Of a DNA stretch of 64,000 nucleotides, positions 17,562 through 26,927 are shown in pieces (the stretch's first letter is position 1; the number at the start of each line of letters is the position of its first letter). Under the pieces are notes generated by a model. The model saw only the letters and a program-made list of their open reading frames with translations, made no database searches and was not told the DNA's origin. Source of the stretch: Gimesia aquarii (lineage in GTDB: Bacteria > Planctomycetota > Planctomycetia > Planctomycetales > Planctomycetaceae). The position numbers were made by a program, and so were the translations under genes. The stretch covers positions 6,229,800 through 6,293,799 of the forward strand of contig NZ_CP037920.1 of NCBI RefSeq assembly GCF_007748195.1, in the 5' to 3' direction.

Positions 17562-18349
17562 TCGATTGCCTCCTTAAAATGGAATACTAAAAATCTGGCT
17601 GCGTCCATGCCGACAGCAGCTTTAATTACATTCAACCAGGAACGCTGTCATCAATCAGCGCCCCCACAAATGGTGCTCTCAGATCAGAAAATCAGAAATG
17701 GTGTCACAGACAAGATGGGAAACATGAAGAGAAAGGGGCGCGTAGACAGATTCATACATGAACTGGCAACTCCCTTTGCTCTTACGAACCCTCACTGATC
17801 TGAAATTCGATTTCTGAATACCATCTGAAAATGTGAGAGCCACTAGTCCATCGAACTGTGAAAGACTCGTTTTTCAATTAAAAAATAGGCACCGCGGGCG
17901 CTCTTATCAGAGACTCAAAGCAGGCCACATCTATTCAAAAAACCACTACCACGAGGTTCGATAAAACCAACGTTCATTTCGGCTCAAACATCACTTTTTG
18001 TACATTGTTTTGTCTGAGTCACTCACTCACAATACCCAATATAGTGTGTATATTTCAGTAGTCAATACTAAATGTTGGACATCGTCCAAAGATGTCAAGA
18101 ATCATTAACGAGACTCAAGAAAACCCTTTATTTGTAGAAACTACACGCAATTTTCATGCAAATCCAATCGACAGGTGATGAAAAAATGCAAAAGATTTTT
18201 TTCTCAACTTGCTAATCGTCAAAGTTTAAAAAGCCCGTTCAGCTTGCACGAAGACACTATATTGAGAGCGAGCAAAGATGGTTTGAAACAAAATATACTT
18301 TGTGAATCCCAGAACAGAAAAGTATTAAGAATGTGTGAAGCCTTGTTGT
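17562..18349. other. Long leader/intergenic region upstream of nrdA
   Basis: Almost 800 bases without a convincing gene. ORFs of 83 codons (17547-17798) and 67 codons (18175-18378) on the plus strand lack family features and run into neighbouring genes, so I leave them out. A NrdR-box-like sequence lies at 18034-18049, nearly 500 bases from the nrdA start, implying a long untranslated leader or an intervening element. I could not match the leader to a known riboswitch. Confidence 0.4.
18034..18049 (-). promoter_or_regulatory. NrdR-box-like site upstream of nrdAB
   Basis: On the minus strand ACACACTATATTGGGT matches about 14 of 16 positions of the NrdR consensus (acaCwAtATaTwGtgt). NrdR represses ribonucleotide reductase operons, usually through a pair of such boxes about 31 bases apart. 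I do not see a convincing second box at that spacing. A weaker match (ACACTATATTGAGAG, 18254-18268) is more than 200 bases away. The call therefore rests on one box plus position. Confidence 0.45.
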
Positions 18350-19336
18350 TTAACGCCGCATACCCCAAAGCTGTCTGAACGAACTTTGTAGTAACAACAC
18401 TACAAAATCGAAGCGTGTTACAACCGGCCTCTGTTGCCAAACATTGAACTGCAAACGTTCGATATGATCTAGAATTTTCAAACCACCTCTCGCAAACAGA
18501 TCAATATCAATTTGCAATCGTCCGGGCAGATGCGATATCAACGGCAGGCCATCTAAAAGAAACTGCCGCGCGCGCTGGACTTCAAAATCCATGAGTTGCT
18601 GGAATTGCTGGTTGTACTCGTTTTGTTCTAATTGTGCTCTAGTATAGCCAAATCGCTCACGGTCTTCTACAGGTAGGTAAATTCGTCCGATAGCAAAATC
18701 GCGAGCAACATCTTGCCAGAAGTTTGCGAGTTGCAACCCGGTGCAGATGGAATCAGACCACTCCAAATGAGCTGGTGAGACAGTGCGACAAAGATGGAGC
18801 ACAAGTCGCCCCACAGGATTGGCACTCTTTTGACAATAGGCCAGCAGTTGCTCAAACGACTGATATTCGACAACATGCTGATCTTGCTCAAATGCCTGAA
18901 TCAGATCATCAAACGCTTGTTGAGGCAGTTCAAATTCCTGAATTGTAGGGGCCAAAGCAACGAACACAGGATGCAGGCGGGGTACAGCGTGTTGACCATC
19001 ATCAGAAGCACCGGAAAGCAACTGATAGCAACTGGTTAATTGTGACCGCCACCAGGCGAGCAGAGCCAGGGAAGCCTCTGCTTCCTGAACTTCATCACCC
19101 AAGTCGTCAGCCCAACGACAAAACGCATACACGTTAAAAAAGTGCTGCCGCAAATAACGTGGTAAGGCACAGGAAACAACGGGAAAATTTTCGTAATGCC
19201 CCAAAGCGATTTTCCGACAGTAGGCCTGAGCCTGCTGCAAACCAATAAGAGCATCCGTTCCCTGAAAATAGCTGGATTCAGGCCCCCAGATAGCCAATTC
19301 TTGTTCAAATGCTGTCATTTCACTGGAAGTTCCCAA
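18350..19336 (-). CDS. hpnC: Squalene synthase HpnC-like protein
   Basis: A 328-residue trans-prenyltransferase of the squalene/phytoene synthase family. The N-terminus ENFPVVSCALPRYLR and the first aspartate-rich motif in YAFCRWADDLGDE match HpnC. The second motif appears as NFWQDVARDFAIGRIYLP. In the HpnCDE route HpnC converts presqualene diphosphate to hydroxysqualene on the way to squalene, which feeds hopanoid, sterol or C30 carotenoid synthesis. Planctomycetes are known to use HpnCDE. The partner genes hpnD and hpnE are not in this window, so the gene stands alone here. The start is ATG 19336 or 19318. Confidence 0.82.
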   Translation of the reverse strand: MGTSSEMTAFEQELAIWGPESSYFQGTDALIGLQQAQAYCRKIALGHYENFPVVSCALPRYLRQHFFNVYAFCRWADDLGDEVQEAEASLALLAWWRSQLTSCYQLLSGASDDGQHAVPRLHPVFVALAPTIQEFELPQQAFDDLIQAFEQDQHVVEYQSFEQLLAYCQKSANPVGRLVLHLCRTVSPAHLEWSDSICTGLQLANFWQDVARDFAIGRIYLPVEDRERFGYTRAQLEQNEYNQQFQQLMDFEVQRARQFLLDGLPLISHLPGRLQIDIDLFARGGLKILDHIERLQFNVWQQRPVVTRFDFVVLLLQSSFRQLWGMRR

Positions 19337-19639
19337 ACGTATCGCTCCAGTAGATTAACAAACCGCTGCCAACTGGATAACCTATAGAAATCTGACTTTG
19401 TCGATGAAATTGCTACGACCGTCAAAATGGCCAGCAGAGTTCTATAAACTGCCGCCCAACATGAGCACTGACGAGTGAATTAGCATATAATACCAAAAAA
19501 CTGAATCGACGGACGCTCTATCTAATTCTGATACCAACACACTCTGGAATACAAGCCTTGTGTTGGGAAATCAAGAGAGCAAAACCGATCCTGTCTGATT
19601 TCAAACGCAAGAACGCATTCTTTAGAAAACGTGTAAATC
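19337..19639. other. Divergent intergenic region hpnC/der
   Basis: About 300 bases between two divergently transcribed genes. It presumably holds both promoters. I see no RNA gene, repeat or credible short ORF, and cannot place a promoter with confidence. Confidence 0.35.
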
Positions 19640-21052
19640 ATGGCTGTACCCAAAATTGCCATTGTGGGACGTCCCAATGTTGGCAAAAGTTCAATTTTCA
19701 ACTGGCTTGCCGGCCATCGTGTTGCCATCGTCGACCCCACGGCAGGTGTCACCCGGGATCGTGTGACGTATCTGGTGAACGAACAAGATCGTTACTTCGA
19801 GCTGGTTGATACAGGTGGAATTGGCATTACTGACAGTGATGATTTATCAGAAGATATCGAACGCCAGATTCAAGTGGGAATTGACGAAGCAGACCTGATT
19901 CTGTTTGTGGTCGACGGCACAATGGGAGTGGCCCATTTGGATGAAGAGGTCGCTCAACGATTGAGATCAATAGAAAAACCAAAAATTCTCTGTATCAATA
20001 AATGTGATTCAACAAAAACAGATGATGAAGCGGCACAATTCTTTCGCCTGACCAATGCACCGGTCGTCTTAACCAGCGTCAAAGGAAATCGGAACCGCAA
20101 AGAACTTGTTAAAGCCCTCCTCGATCACCTGCCACCTGCTGAAGAATTCGAAGAAACAGAGGGAGAAGCGCTTTCAGCCGAGCCGGAACTGAAGATTGCC
20201 ATAGTAGGGCGCCGTAATGTAGGCAAGAGTACCTTTATCAATGCACTGGCAGAATCAGAAAGAATGATTGTCAGTGAAGTTGCCGGCACAACCCGGGATA
20301 GTGTCGATATTCGTTTTGAATTTGACGATAAATCATTCCTCGCCATAGATACCCCTGGAGTACGCAAACGAAAAAGCCTGGCTAACGATATCGAATACTA
20401 TGGATTGGCACGTGCCAAACGCAGCATTCGGCGGGCCAACGTAGTGTTGATGTTTTTTGATTCCCAGGAAACGATTTCCAAAGTCGACAAACAACTGGTC
20501 GCCGAAATCGACGAAAACTACAAGCCTTGTATTTTTGTGATTAATAAATGGGACCTGGGACGTGAAAGTCAAATGACGTCTGAAAAGTGGGATGAGTATT
20601 TAACCTCGGAGTTTCGTACAATGCGACATGCTCCAGTGGCTTTTGTGACCGCCCGTGATTCGCGAAACATCAAACAAGTTATCAATCTGGCACAAACCAT
20701 TTATAAACAATCCCGCCTCCGAATTTCGACGGGTCGCTTGAATAAAATCGTTCGCGCAGCAATCCATAATAATCAACCACCCTATTCAAAAAATCGACGC
20801 CCCAAAATCTTTTATGCCACACAAGTCGCCACCGAACCACCGACGATCGTACTGAAGTGCAACGACTCTAAACTCTTCACGGAATCCTGGAAACGTTACC
20901 TGAGCGGTGTTTTACGTGAGCAACTTCCTTTCAAAGAGATCCCCGTTAAACTTTACTATCGATCCAAAGACCTCAAGGAAGAGACCGGTCCCAGCCTGGA
21001 TATGATCGACAGTGATGAATTCCTGGAAGATTTTTCACAAGAAAAATTATAG
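19640..21052 (+). CDS. der: Ribosome biogenesis GTPase Der (EngA)
   Basis: A 470-residue double GTPase needed for 50S subunit maturation. The first G domain has G1 GRPNVGKSS, G3 DTGG and G4 NKCD. The second has G1 GRRNVGKST, G3 DTPG and G4 NKWD. A C-terminal KH-like domain (about 355-450) includes the conserved region around KIFYATQVATEPPT. Length and order are standard. The 3' end overlaps the convergent amidohydrolase gene by six bases. Confidence 0.97.
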   Translation: MAVPKIAIVGRPNVGKSSIFNWLAGHRVAIVDPTAGVTRDRVTYLVNEQDRYFELVDTGGIGITDSDDLSEDIERQIQVGIDEADLILFVVDGTMGVAHLDEEVAQRLRSIEKPKILCINKCDSTKTDDEAAQFFRLTNAPVVLTSVKGNRNRKELVKALLDHLPPAEEFEETEGEALSAEPELKIAIVGRRNVGKSTFINALAESERMIVSEVAGTTRDSVDIRFEFDDKSFLAIDTPGVRKRKSLANDIEYYGLARAKRSIRRANVVLMFFDSQETISKVDKQLVAEIDENYKPCIFVINKWDLGRESQMTSEKWDEYLTSEFRTMRHAPVAFVTARDSRNIKQVINLAQTIYKQSRLRISTGRLNKIVRAAIHNNQPPYSKNRRPKIFYATQVATEPPTIVLKCNDSKLFTESWKRYLSGVLREQLPFKEIPVKLYYRSKDLKEETGPSLDMIDSDEFLEDFSQEKL

Positions 21053-21925
21053 AGAATTGAGACCATAAAAGGCCTGTGCATTATCGTGAAATAACTTCTG
21101 CTGAAATGTGGAAGAACGTTCCCGAACAATCCACTTCAATGCGTTGAACCAGGAATCATATGTTGCACTCAGCGTACAGACGGGCCAATCGCCTCCAAAA
21201 AACACACGGTCTTCTCCAAATGTGTCCAGGCAGAAATCAATATTCTCTTTTAAATCAATGGGTTGCCATACTCCAGGTGTGGCCGTCACCACGATTCCCG
21301 AAATCTTGCACATGACCTGCTCACGTTCAGCCAGTAATCGCATTCCCTGTTCCCAGTCAGAACGACTGTCCTGCTCATGAGGCTGCACACTCATATTGCC
21401 GCAATGATCGACAATAAAGCGGGTTGACGGACAGGCATCAACTAATTCAACTGCATCCTTAATTTCTCCTGGTCGCATACACAAGTCAAAACTCAAGCCC
21501 ATTTCTCCAAGCAGTTTGATATTTTCCTTGAATTGTGGTTTGAGGCACATACCTTGTGGTCGGTCTGGATCATGTAAAACCGTCCTGACTCCTTTCAGAA
21601 ATGGATTCTCAGCAAATTCTTCGAGATATTGACCAAAGCCTGATCCTCCCGGCATCCCACCAATCACAGCTCCTGACATGGGATTCTCTGCCTGACTGCA
21701 TAATGCCAATACGTGCCTTGCCTCCTGCCGCTGAAGATCTGGATGAACATTCACTTCCATATACACAGTTTGTGTGATGCCGCAATTCTGTGTTGCTTCG
21801 AGATAATCAGACATTAGAAAACTACGTCGTAAAGACGAGATGCCCGGGAGTTCAAGCCAAGGAAGCTGAAACAAGTCCAAATCCCAGAGATGCTGGTGGG
21901 TATCTATGACTGATATCTGTTCCAT
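21047..21925 (-). CDS. Amidohydrolase family TIM-barrel hydrolase (COG3618-like)
   Basis: About 292 residues. The N-terminal metal motif is DTHQHLWDL. The barrel also contains FIVDHCGN near the middle and FGGDWPVC towards the end, giving the His and Asp residues expected of the amidohydrolase-2 group. Related enzymes hydrolyse lactones or decarboxylate aromatic acids; no substrate can be chosen here. I prefer ATG 21925 over the ATG at 21934 because AGGAAG is well placed for the former. It is convergent with der, with a six-base overlap. Confidence 0.82.
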   Translation of the reverse strand: MEQISVIDTHQHLWDLDLFQLPWLELPGISSLRRSFLMSDYLEATQNCGITQTVYMEVNVHPDLQRQEARHVLALCSQAENPMSGAVIGGMPGGSGFGQYLEEFAENPFLKGVRTVLHDPDRPQGMCLKPQFKENIKLLGEMGLSFDLCMRPGEIKDAVELVDACPSTRFIVDHCGNMSVQPHEQDSRSDWEQGMRLLAEREQVMCKISGIVVTATPGVWQPIDLKENIDFCLDTFGEDRVFFGGDWPVCTLSATYDSWFNALKWIVRERSSTFQQKLFHDNAQAFYGLNSL

Positions 21926-22087
21926 GCTGAGCATTCTTCCTATAAAAAATTAAGTATCCACTTTTTTTACACTGTACGGAGAGTCTTTGCAAACAAGAAT
22001 TCCTCTTTGTTTACGCTGGCAATGAAACCTCCAATAGGTTAGAAGTGAGCTTTTCCAGATGGGCGTTCTCGATAAAATATTAACTCC

Positions 22088-23935
22088 ATGCAACCTTCCC
22101 CAATTAAGCAATCCCCCCAATTAGAATACGAACAACGGCTCGAGAGTCGTGCGAGCAAGGTACGAGCACTCACAAAACAAAGCGACCTCTATTCAAATCT
22201 GCGAGGTTTCGTATTTCTAGCCGCGGTGGCGATCTTAATGGCATCTACAATCTGGGGACTTTTCAGCCTACAGTTGATTTGGCCTCCCATTTTGACGTTT
22301 ATTTTACTCATTATTTTACACGCACGCTGTGTTCGTCGTTTGAGACAAGCTCGACTTGCAGAAGTATATTACCGAACTTCACTTGATCGTCTGAACGATC
22401 AATGGATCGATGTCCGTCCGACGGGTGAGGAATTTTTTGATCCACAGCATATGTATGCCGGTGACCTCGATCTCCTCGGGCGAGGATCACTCTTTCAGCT
22501 CATGTGCAGCGCGCGAACCAAACTAGGTGAAGAGACACTGGCGCGCTGGTTACTTTCTCCTGCTTCAACAAAGGAAATCAAAGAACGCCAACAGGCCGTT
22601 GAAGAACTTCGAAACGAGTTGGATTTTCGCGAAGAACTTGAATTGCTGGAAGCGGAAGTCCACAACGATATCGAGCAAACACATTTATCAGAGTGGGTGC
22701 AACAACCGCTGACAACAATTCCCGCTCCGTTACAATGGGCATCGGTAATTATGGGCATCTTTGCTGCCTGTACTGTCATCAGTTGGATGCTTTCCTATAC
22801 CGGCATCGCCCCCATTTGTGTCGCAATTATCATTCAGGTCTGCTTATTATTTTTTATCGGACCTCGAATCCGCGAATTACTGAACCAGACTGATGAAGTC
22901 CGTAACGGCTTAGCGGTACTCTCGGATGTATTGTCTCTGATAGAACAAAGACAATTTGAAGCCCCTCATTTAAAAGCCATCGTTTCAGCATTAGAAACAG
23001 ACGGGATTCCTCCATCACAAAGTATTGCTCAACTACGCCGACAGATTCAGGGATTGAATAACTGTTTTCGTAATCAATTTTCTGCTCCATTAGCCATCTT
23101 ATTGGGGATTCCTTTTCACTACGTTTACGCCATCCAGCGCTGGATCATTCACTTAGGGCCACATTGCCCCGATTGGTTGTCAGCCGTTGGAGAATTCGAA
23201 GCCTTGTGTTCACTCGCCGGGTACGCTTACGAACATCCCGAAGATCCTTTTCCTGAAATTATTGAATCAGAAGTCGGACCATGTCTGGAAGCAACTGAGC
23301 TGGGACACCCCTTAATCCCACTCAATGAGGTCGTTCGCAACGATGTTACATTGAATGCAGAAAATCGATTGCTCATGATTAGTGGCTCGAATATGTCAGG
23401 CAAAAGCACACTGATGCGAACAGTAGGTACAAACTTCGTGCTTGCAATGATCGGGGCGCCAGTGCGCGCTGCCAAGTTCACTGTTTCGCCAATGCAGGCA
23501 GGAACTGCGATGCGAGTTCAAGATTCGCTACAACAGGGAGCCTCGCTGTTCTATCAATCAGTTGCACGACTTTCGGCTGTCGTCCATTTGGCGGACGATC
23601 CTATGCCTGTTCTATTTTTACTCGATGAAATCTTGCAAGGCACCAATTCCCATGATCGCCGCATAGGTGCGCAAAGTGTGATTGAAACTCTGATTGAACG
23701 AGGGGGAATTGGAATCGTCACAACTCACGATCTGGCACTGACAGAAATTACGACCCAATTCGGAAATCAGGCAAAGAACGTTCATTTTGAAGACCAGCTC
23801 ATTGATGGCGAAATGACTTTTGATTATCGCATGCGGCCTGGAATCGTCGAACACAGTAATGCTCTGGAATTGATGAAAATGATGGGGATTGAACTGAAGG
23901 CGTTGAATACTGAATCCGATCAAAAAAAAATCTGA
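22088..23935 (+). CDS. Membrane-anchored MutS-family ATPase
   Basis: A 615-residue protein whose C-terminal third is a MutS domain V ATPase. It has Walker A GSNMSGKST (433-441), Walker B LFLLDEILQGTN (D513, E514), and TTHDLALTE as the following His motif. Unlike MutS or MutS2 it begins with hydrophobic helices (about 41-58 and 63-79), has another pair at about 218-258, and shows no mismatch-recognition (Phe-x-Glu) domain. A core/clamp-like helical region lies between. Homologous membrane MutS-like proteins exist in several phyla but their function is not established. It stands alone between an amidohydrolase gene and mgtE. Confidence 0.85.
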   Translation: MQPSPIKQSPQLEYEQRLESRASKVRALTKQSDLYSNLRGFVFLAAVAILMASTIWGLFSLQLIWPPILTFILLIILHARCVRRLRQARLAEVYYRTSLDRLNDQWIDVRPTGEEFFDPQHMYAGDLDLLGRGSLFQLMCSARTKLGEETLARWLLSPASTKEIKERQQAVEELRNELDFREELELLEAEVHNDIEQTHLSEWVQQPLTTIPAPLQWASVIMGIFAACTVISWMLSYTGIAPICVAIIIQVCLLFFIGPRIRELLNQTDEVRNGLAVLSDVLSLIEQRQFEAPHLKAIVSALETDGIPPSQSIAQLRRQIQGLNNCFRNQFSAPLAILLGIPFHYVYAIQRWIIHLGPHCPDWLSAVGEFEALCSLAGYAYEHPEDPFPEIIESEVGPCLEATELGHPLIPLNEVVRNDVTLNAENRLLMISGSNMSGKSTLMRTVGTNFVLAMIGAPVRAAKFTVSPMQAGTAMRVQDSLQQGASLFYQSVARLSAVVHLADDPMPVLFLLDEILQGTNSHDRRIGAQSVIETLIERGGIGIVTTHDLALTEITTQFGNQAKNVHFEDQLIDGEMTFDYRMRPGIVEHSNALELMKMMGIELKALNTESDQKKI

Positions 23936-23970
23936 AACCACTTCGGTTCAGCACTAAAACAATAAGAACC

Positions 23971-25317
23971 TTAACTGACCAGATAAATGGCTACCTGGAA
24001 GTAGATCACCAATCCCAGGATATCGACCAGTGCCGTGATAAAGGGATTCGACATCAGCGCCGGATCCATACCCAACCGACGGAATCCCATTGGCAACATG
24101 CCACCCGCTGAGATCCCCATCAATACGACTAAAAAAACAGCTAATCCCACTACAGTTGCCTGAATGAGGTACGCGGTAAAAGCCCAGGCAATGATAAAAC
24201 TGATTGAAGCAAGAACCCCTCCCAACATCAGACCCAGTTGGATTTCTTTACGCAATAGCGCAGTCAAATCACCTTGCGGGATATTCGACTCTAGCGCCAT
24301 GGCCCGAATGATTAAAGTCGCTGACTGAGAACCGGCGTTACCACCACTGGCGAGAATAAGGGGAATGAATAAAACCAGCCATTCATACCTGTCCGAAAGT
24401 CCTTCATAGTGCTGCAAAACTTTCGCAGCCAAAAATGAAGGTACTAATAAAAAAATCAGCCAACCAACACGTTTCTGGACCACAGTCCGCAACGATGTGG
24501 AGAGATAACTGTCTTCCAAAGGTTCGACAGCCGCCAAACGATATGTGTCTTCGGTCGCTTCTTCCTGCATAATGTCGATAGCGTCATCATGCGTTACGAT
24601 TCCCACTAACTGGTTCTGATGATCAACCACAGGAATGGCCACGAAATCGTACTTTGCCATTTGCTGGGCTACAAATTCCTGGTCATCATCTACACGCACG
24701 GAGATCACATCCCGATTGGTCAATTCTGCCAAAGGGCGAGTCGGACGGGCAAAAATCAATTCACGCAAAGACACAATGCCCTGCAAACGACGCGATTCAT
24801 CAACGATATAAATATAGGAAATAATTTCGCTGTCTGGTGCCTGGAGCCTCAATTTTTCCAGAGCTTGTGCTACAGAAATATTCTCTGGCAGTGAAGCATA
24901 TTCCGTCGTCATGATGGCGCCGGCACTGTCTTCCGGATAAGAAAGCAGTTTACGGATATCACTTCGCTCCGCCTGCGCAATCAAAGGCAATAGTTCCTCG
25001 ACACGCTCTTCATCCATCCGTGACAACAAATCGACGCGGTCATCAGGGGCCATTTCCTCAATCAGCTTCGAAAGCGGACCACGTTCAATAACATCTACAA
25101 TTTCAATCTGTTGAGGTAAGGCCAGGAACTGGAATATCTCAGCCTGCTTCTCAGGCTCACAACAAGAGAGCACACGCCAGACATCCTGACTGTCAAGCTC
25201 TTCCAGAATCTCTGAAGTCACCGCAGGATAGAGGGCATCGCAAAATTCCTTGATTCCTTCCGTATCATTTTCTTCCAGCAGTACTTGAAGTTCCGGAAGC
25301 AATAATCGCCCATACAT
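23971..25317 (-). CDS. mgtE: Magnesium transporter MgtE
   Basis: A 448-residue Mg2+ channel with the standard order: a cytoplasmic helical N domain (about 1-125) with repeated acidic patches that sense Mg2+, two CBS domains (about 130-255, starting EDSAGAIMTTEY), a plug helix, and five membrane helices from about residue 280. The pore signature appears as ASGGNAGSQSATLIIRA and near the end as DPALMSNPFITALVDILGL. Monocistronic, convergent with the MutS-like gene. Confidence 0.95.
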   Translation of the reverse strand: MYGRLLLPELQVLLEENDTEGIKEFCDALYPAVTSEILEELDSQDVWRVLSCCEPEKQAEIFQFLALPQQIEIVDVIERGPLSKLIEEMAPDDRVDLLSRMDEERVEELLPLIAQAERSDIRKLLSYPEDSAGAIMTTEYASLPENISVAQALEKLRLQAPDSEIISYIYIVDESRRLQGIVSLRELIFARPTRPLAELTNRDVISVRVDDDQEFVAQQMAKYDFVAIPVVDHQNQLVGIVTHDDAIDIMQEEATEDTYRLAAVEPLEDSYLSTSLRTVVQKRVGWLIFLLVPSFLAAKVLQHYEGLSDRYEWLVLFIPLILASGGNAGSQSATLIIRAMALESNIPQGDLTALLRKEIQLGLMLGGVLASISFIIAWAFTAYLIQATVVGLAVFLVVLMGISAGGMLPMGFRRLGMDPALMSNPFITALVDILGLVIYFQVAIYLVS

Positions 25318-25396
25318 TATTCATGCCCCTTTCATTCAAGATGTTGAGAATTCAACAAATATGATCACCAGATACAAATCAGCGGAAAATTGCGAT

Positions 25397-25437
25397 AAAA
25401 AAACACCCTAACTGGAATAGGTCACCAGTCAGGGTGT
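25397..25437 (-). terminator. Intrinsic terminator of the rplM-rpsI operon
   Basis: On the minus strand a 13-bp stem (ACACCCTGACTGG with CCAGTTAGGGTGT, one mismatch or wobble) closes a nine-base loop and is followed at once by a run of seven T. It starts 58 bases after the rpsI stop. Confidence 0.9.
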
Positions 25438-25494
25438 CGATGACTTCATACAGACAACAAATTTGAACGTCGTCTGAAAATAACGACACGCAGA

Positions 25495-26085
25495 TCATCG
25501 CTTGGAGAACTGAAAACTCTTACGGGCTTTCTTATAACCAAATTTCTTGCGTTCCACCATACGACTATCACGTGTCAGGAATCGTCCGGCACTTAGAGTT
25601 TCGTGGAACTGATTATTGTAGGCTTCAAGAGCACGAGCAATCCCCAAAACGATGGCCCCCGTTTGCCCTGTTGTTCCGCCTCCATTCACACGTACCCAGA
25701 CATCGACTTTACCATATGTCTCAGTTGCTTTGAGAGGAGCTTCCACCATTTGCCGGTCGCGCTCCACTTTGAGGTAATCATCCAGAGAAACCCCATTGAT
25801 TGTCAGGCTTCCGGAACCAGATTGAATACGAACTCGTGCTACTGCGGTTTTACGACGGCCTGTTCCCATCGCAACGCCGTGTTTATCCAGTTTTCCTCGA
25901 ATAATTGGTTCTGGTTTTACAACGTCGTCTTCTTCTTCAACATCTGAAGCCAGAGTAGAACCCAGGGCCAATTCCGGGACGCCTGAATCAACAGTTTCTT
26001 CTGCTGGTACATCTGCTGCTTGCTCAGCAGCTTCTACTTCTGGCGTTTCTTGCGTTGTGTCTTCTTCCGGAGTCTCATTTTCCAT
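25495..26085 (-). CDS. rpsI: Ribosomal protein S9 with an acidic N-terminal extension
   Basis: The C-terminal 126 residues are a normal bacterial S9: GTGRRKTAVARVRI, NGGGTTGQTGAIVLGIARAL, and the RKKFGYKKARKSFQFSKR tail that reaches towards the P-site tRNA. The first 70 residues form an extra segment very rich in Glu, Asp, Ala and Thr with no predicted fold. Bacterial S9 is usually about 130 residues. The upstream ATG is the natural start; an internal ATG lies near residue 72, just before the conserved part, so a shorter form is possible. It is the second gene of the rplM-rpsI operon. Confidence 0.95.
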   Translation of the reverse strand: MENETPEEDTTQETPEVEAAEQAADVPAEETVDSGVPELALGSTLASDVEEEDDVVKPEPIIRGKLDKHGVAMGTGRRKTAVARVRIQSGSGSLTINGVSLDDYLKVERDRQMVEAPLKATETYGKVDVWVRVNGGGTTGQTGAIVLGIARALEAYNNQFHETLSAGRFLTRDSRMVERKKFGYKKARKSFQFSKR

Positions 26086-26161
26086 AACTGTTAACTACTT
26101 TTTAATTCTGAAAAAAGGATAAGTAGAGCAATTTTTATTTTCACTCACGTAACGTGTAGCA

Positions 26162-26650
26162 CTACGGCAGCAGATAGTCTGGCATGTCCTGAGGCTTTTG
26201 CGATTGATGTTCGTGAGTAGGTCCTGCATATAATTTCAGTTTTTTCAACATTTGGCGGCCCAGCTTATTTTTGGGGAGCATCCGCCGAACGGCCTCAGAA
26301 AGGACCTGAGTCGATTGACCACGCTCCAACTTCTTTTCTGCGGATACAGATTTCAAACCACTGGGATAGCCACTATATGAGGAATAGGTCTTTTGTAACA
26401 TTTTCTTCGAGAAATAGGGGTGAGTCTCATGAGCAAGTGATTTGCCAGAAAACCTTACCTTGTCACAGTTTACAACAACAACGTAATCCCCGGTATCAAC
26501 GTGAGGGGTATAACTTGGCTTGTGCTTACCCATTAAAACAGTAGCAAGCTTCGTGGCGAGCCGCCCCACAATCATGTTATCTGCATCAACAACGAACCAT
26601 TGAGGGTCAATCGTTTTTGCATTTGCCATATAGGTTTTAGTCGTAGACAC
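26162..26650 (-). CDS. rplM: Ribosomal protein L13
   Basis: A 162-residue L13 of the large subunit. Diagnostic stretches are WFVVDADNMIVGRLATKLA, YTPHVDTGDYVVVVNCDKV and RRMLPKNKLGRQMLKKLKLYAG. I take GTG at 26650 as the start because a GAGG site lies eight bases upstream; ATG at 26629 is an alternative. It heads the conserved rplM-rpsI pair. Confidence 0.97.
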   Translation of the reverse strand: MSTTKTYMANAKTIDPQWFVVDADNMIVGRLATKLATVLMGKHKPSYTPHVDTGDYVVVVNCDKVRFSGKSLAHETHPYFSKKMLQKTYSSYSGYPSGLKSVSAEKKLERGQSTQVLSEAVRRMLPKNKLGRQMLKKLKLYAGPTHEHQSQKPQDMPDYLLP

Positions 26651-26927
26651 CAGTATTTCCTCAAACGTAAACGATTCAATATTAAAGACTTATATCAATA
26701 TGCACTACAAAAAGGCATGTTCGATTTTGGTCATACTCCTGCTCATTGATCAGAAAACGCCGACAAAATGTGCGCATACCAACCGCAGGGAAGCGGATAA
26801 CAGTAACCTTTTTAACTCACATCTTCAACTTATGTGAGACGGAAAATTTGAGCTGGACTATAAAAAGTCGCAGAAAAGCTACTTTATCGCTCAGAATTTC
26901 GAACCCGGCAGAGGCCCCAGAATCTGA

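Noticed and set aside
17547-17798. Plus-strand 83-codon frame upstream of nrdA
   Set aside because: It starts inside nrdA on the opposite strand, shows no family features and has ordinary non-coding composition.
18175-18378. Plus-strand 67-codon frame near the hpnC end
   Set aside because: It overlaps hpnC antisense and has no recognisable domain or good start signal.
21047-21052. Six-base overlap of der and amidohydrolase stop regions as a special signal
   Set aside because: Convergent overlaps of this size are common in compact genomes and need no explanation.
26885-26910. TTCGAACCC-like T-loop sequence resembling a tRNA end
   Set aside because: No acceptor stem, D-arm or anticodon arm can be formed around it.
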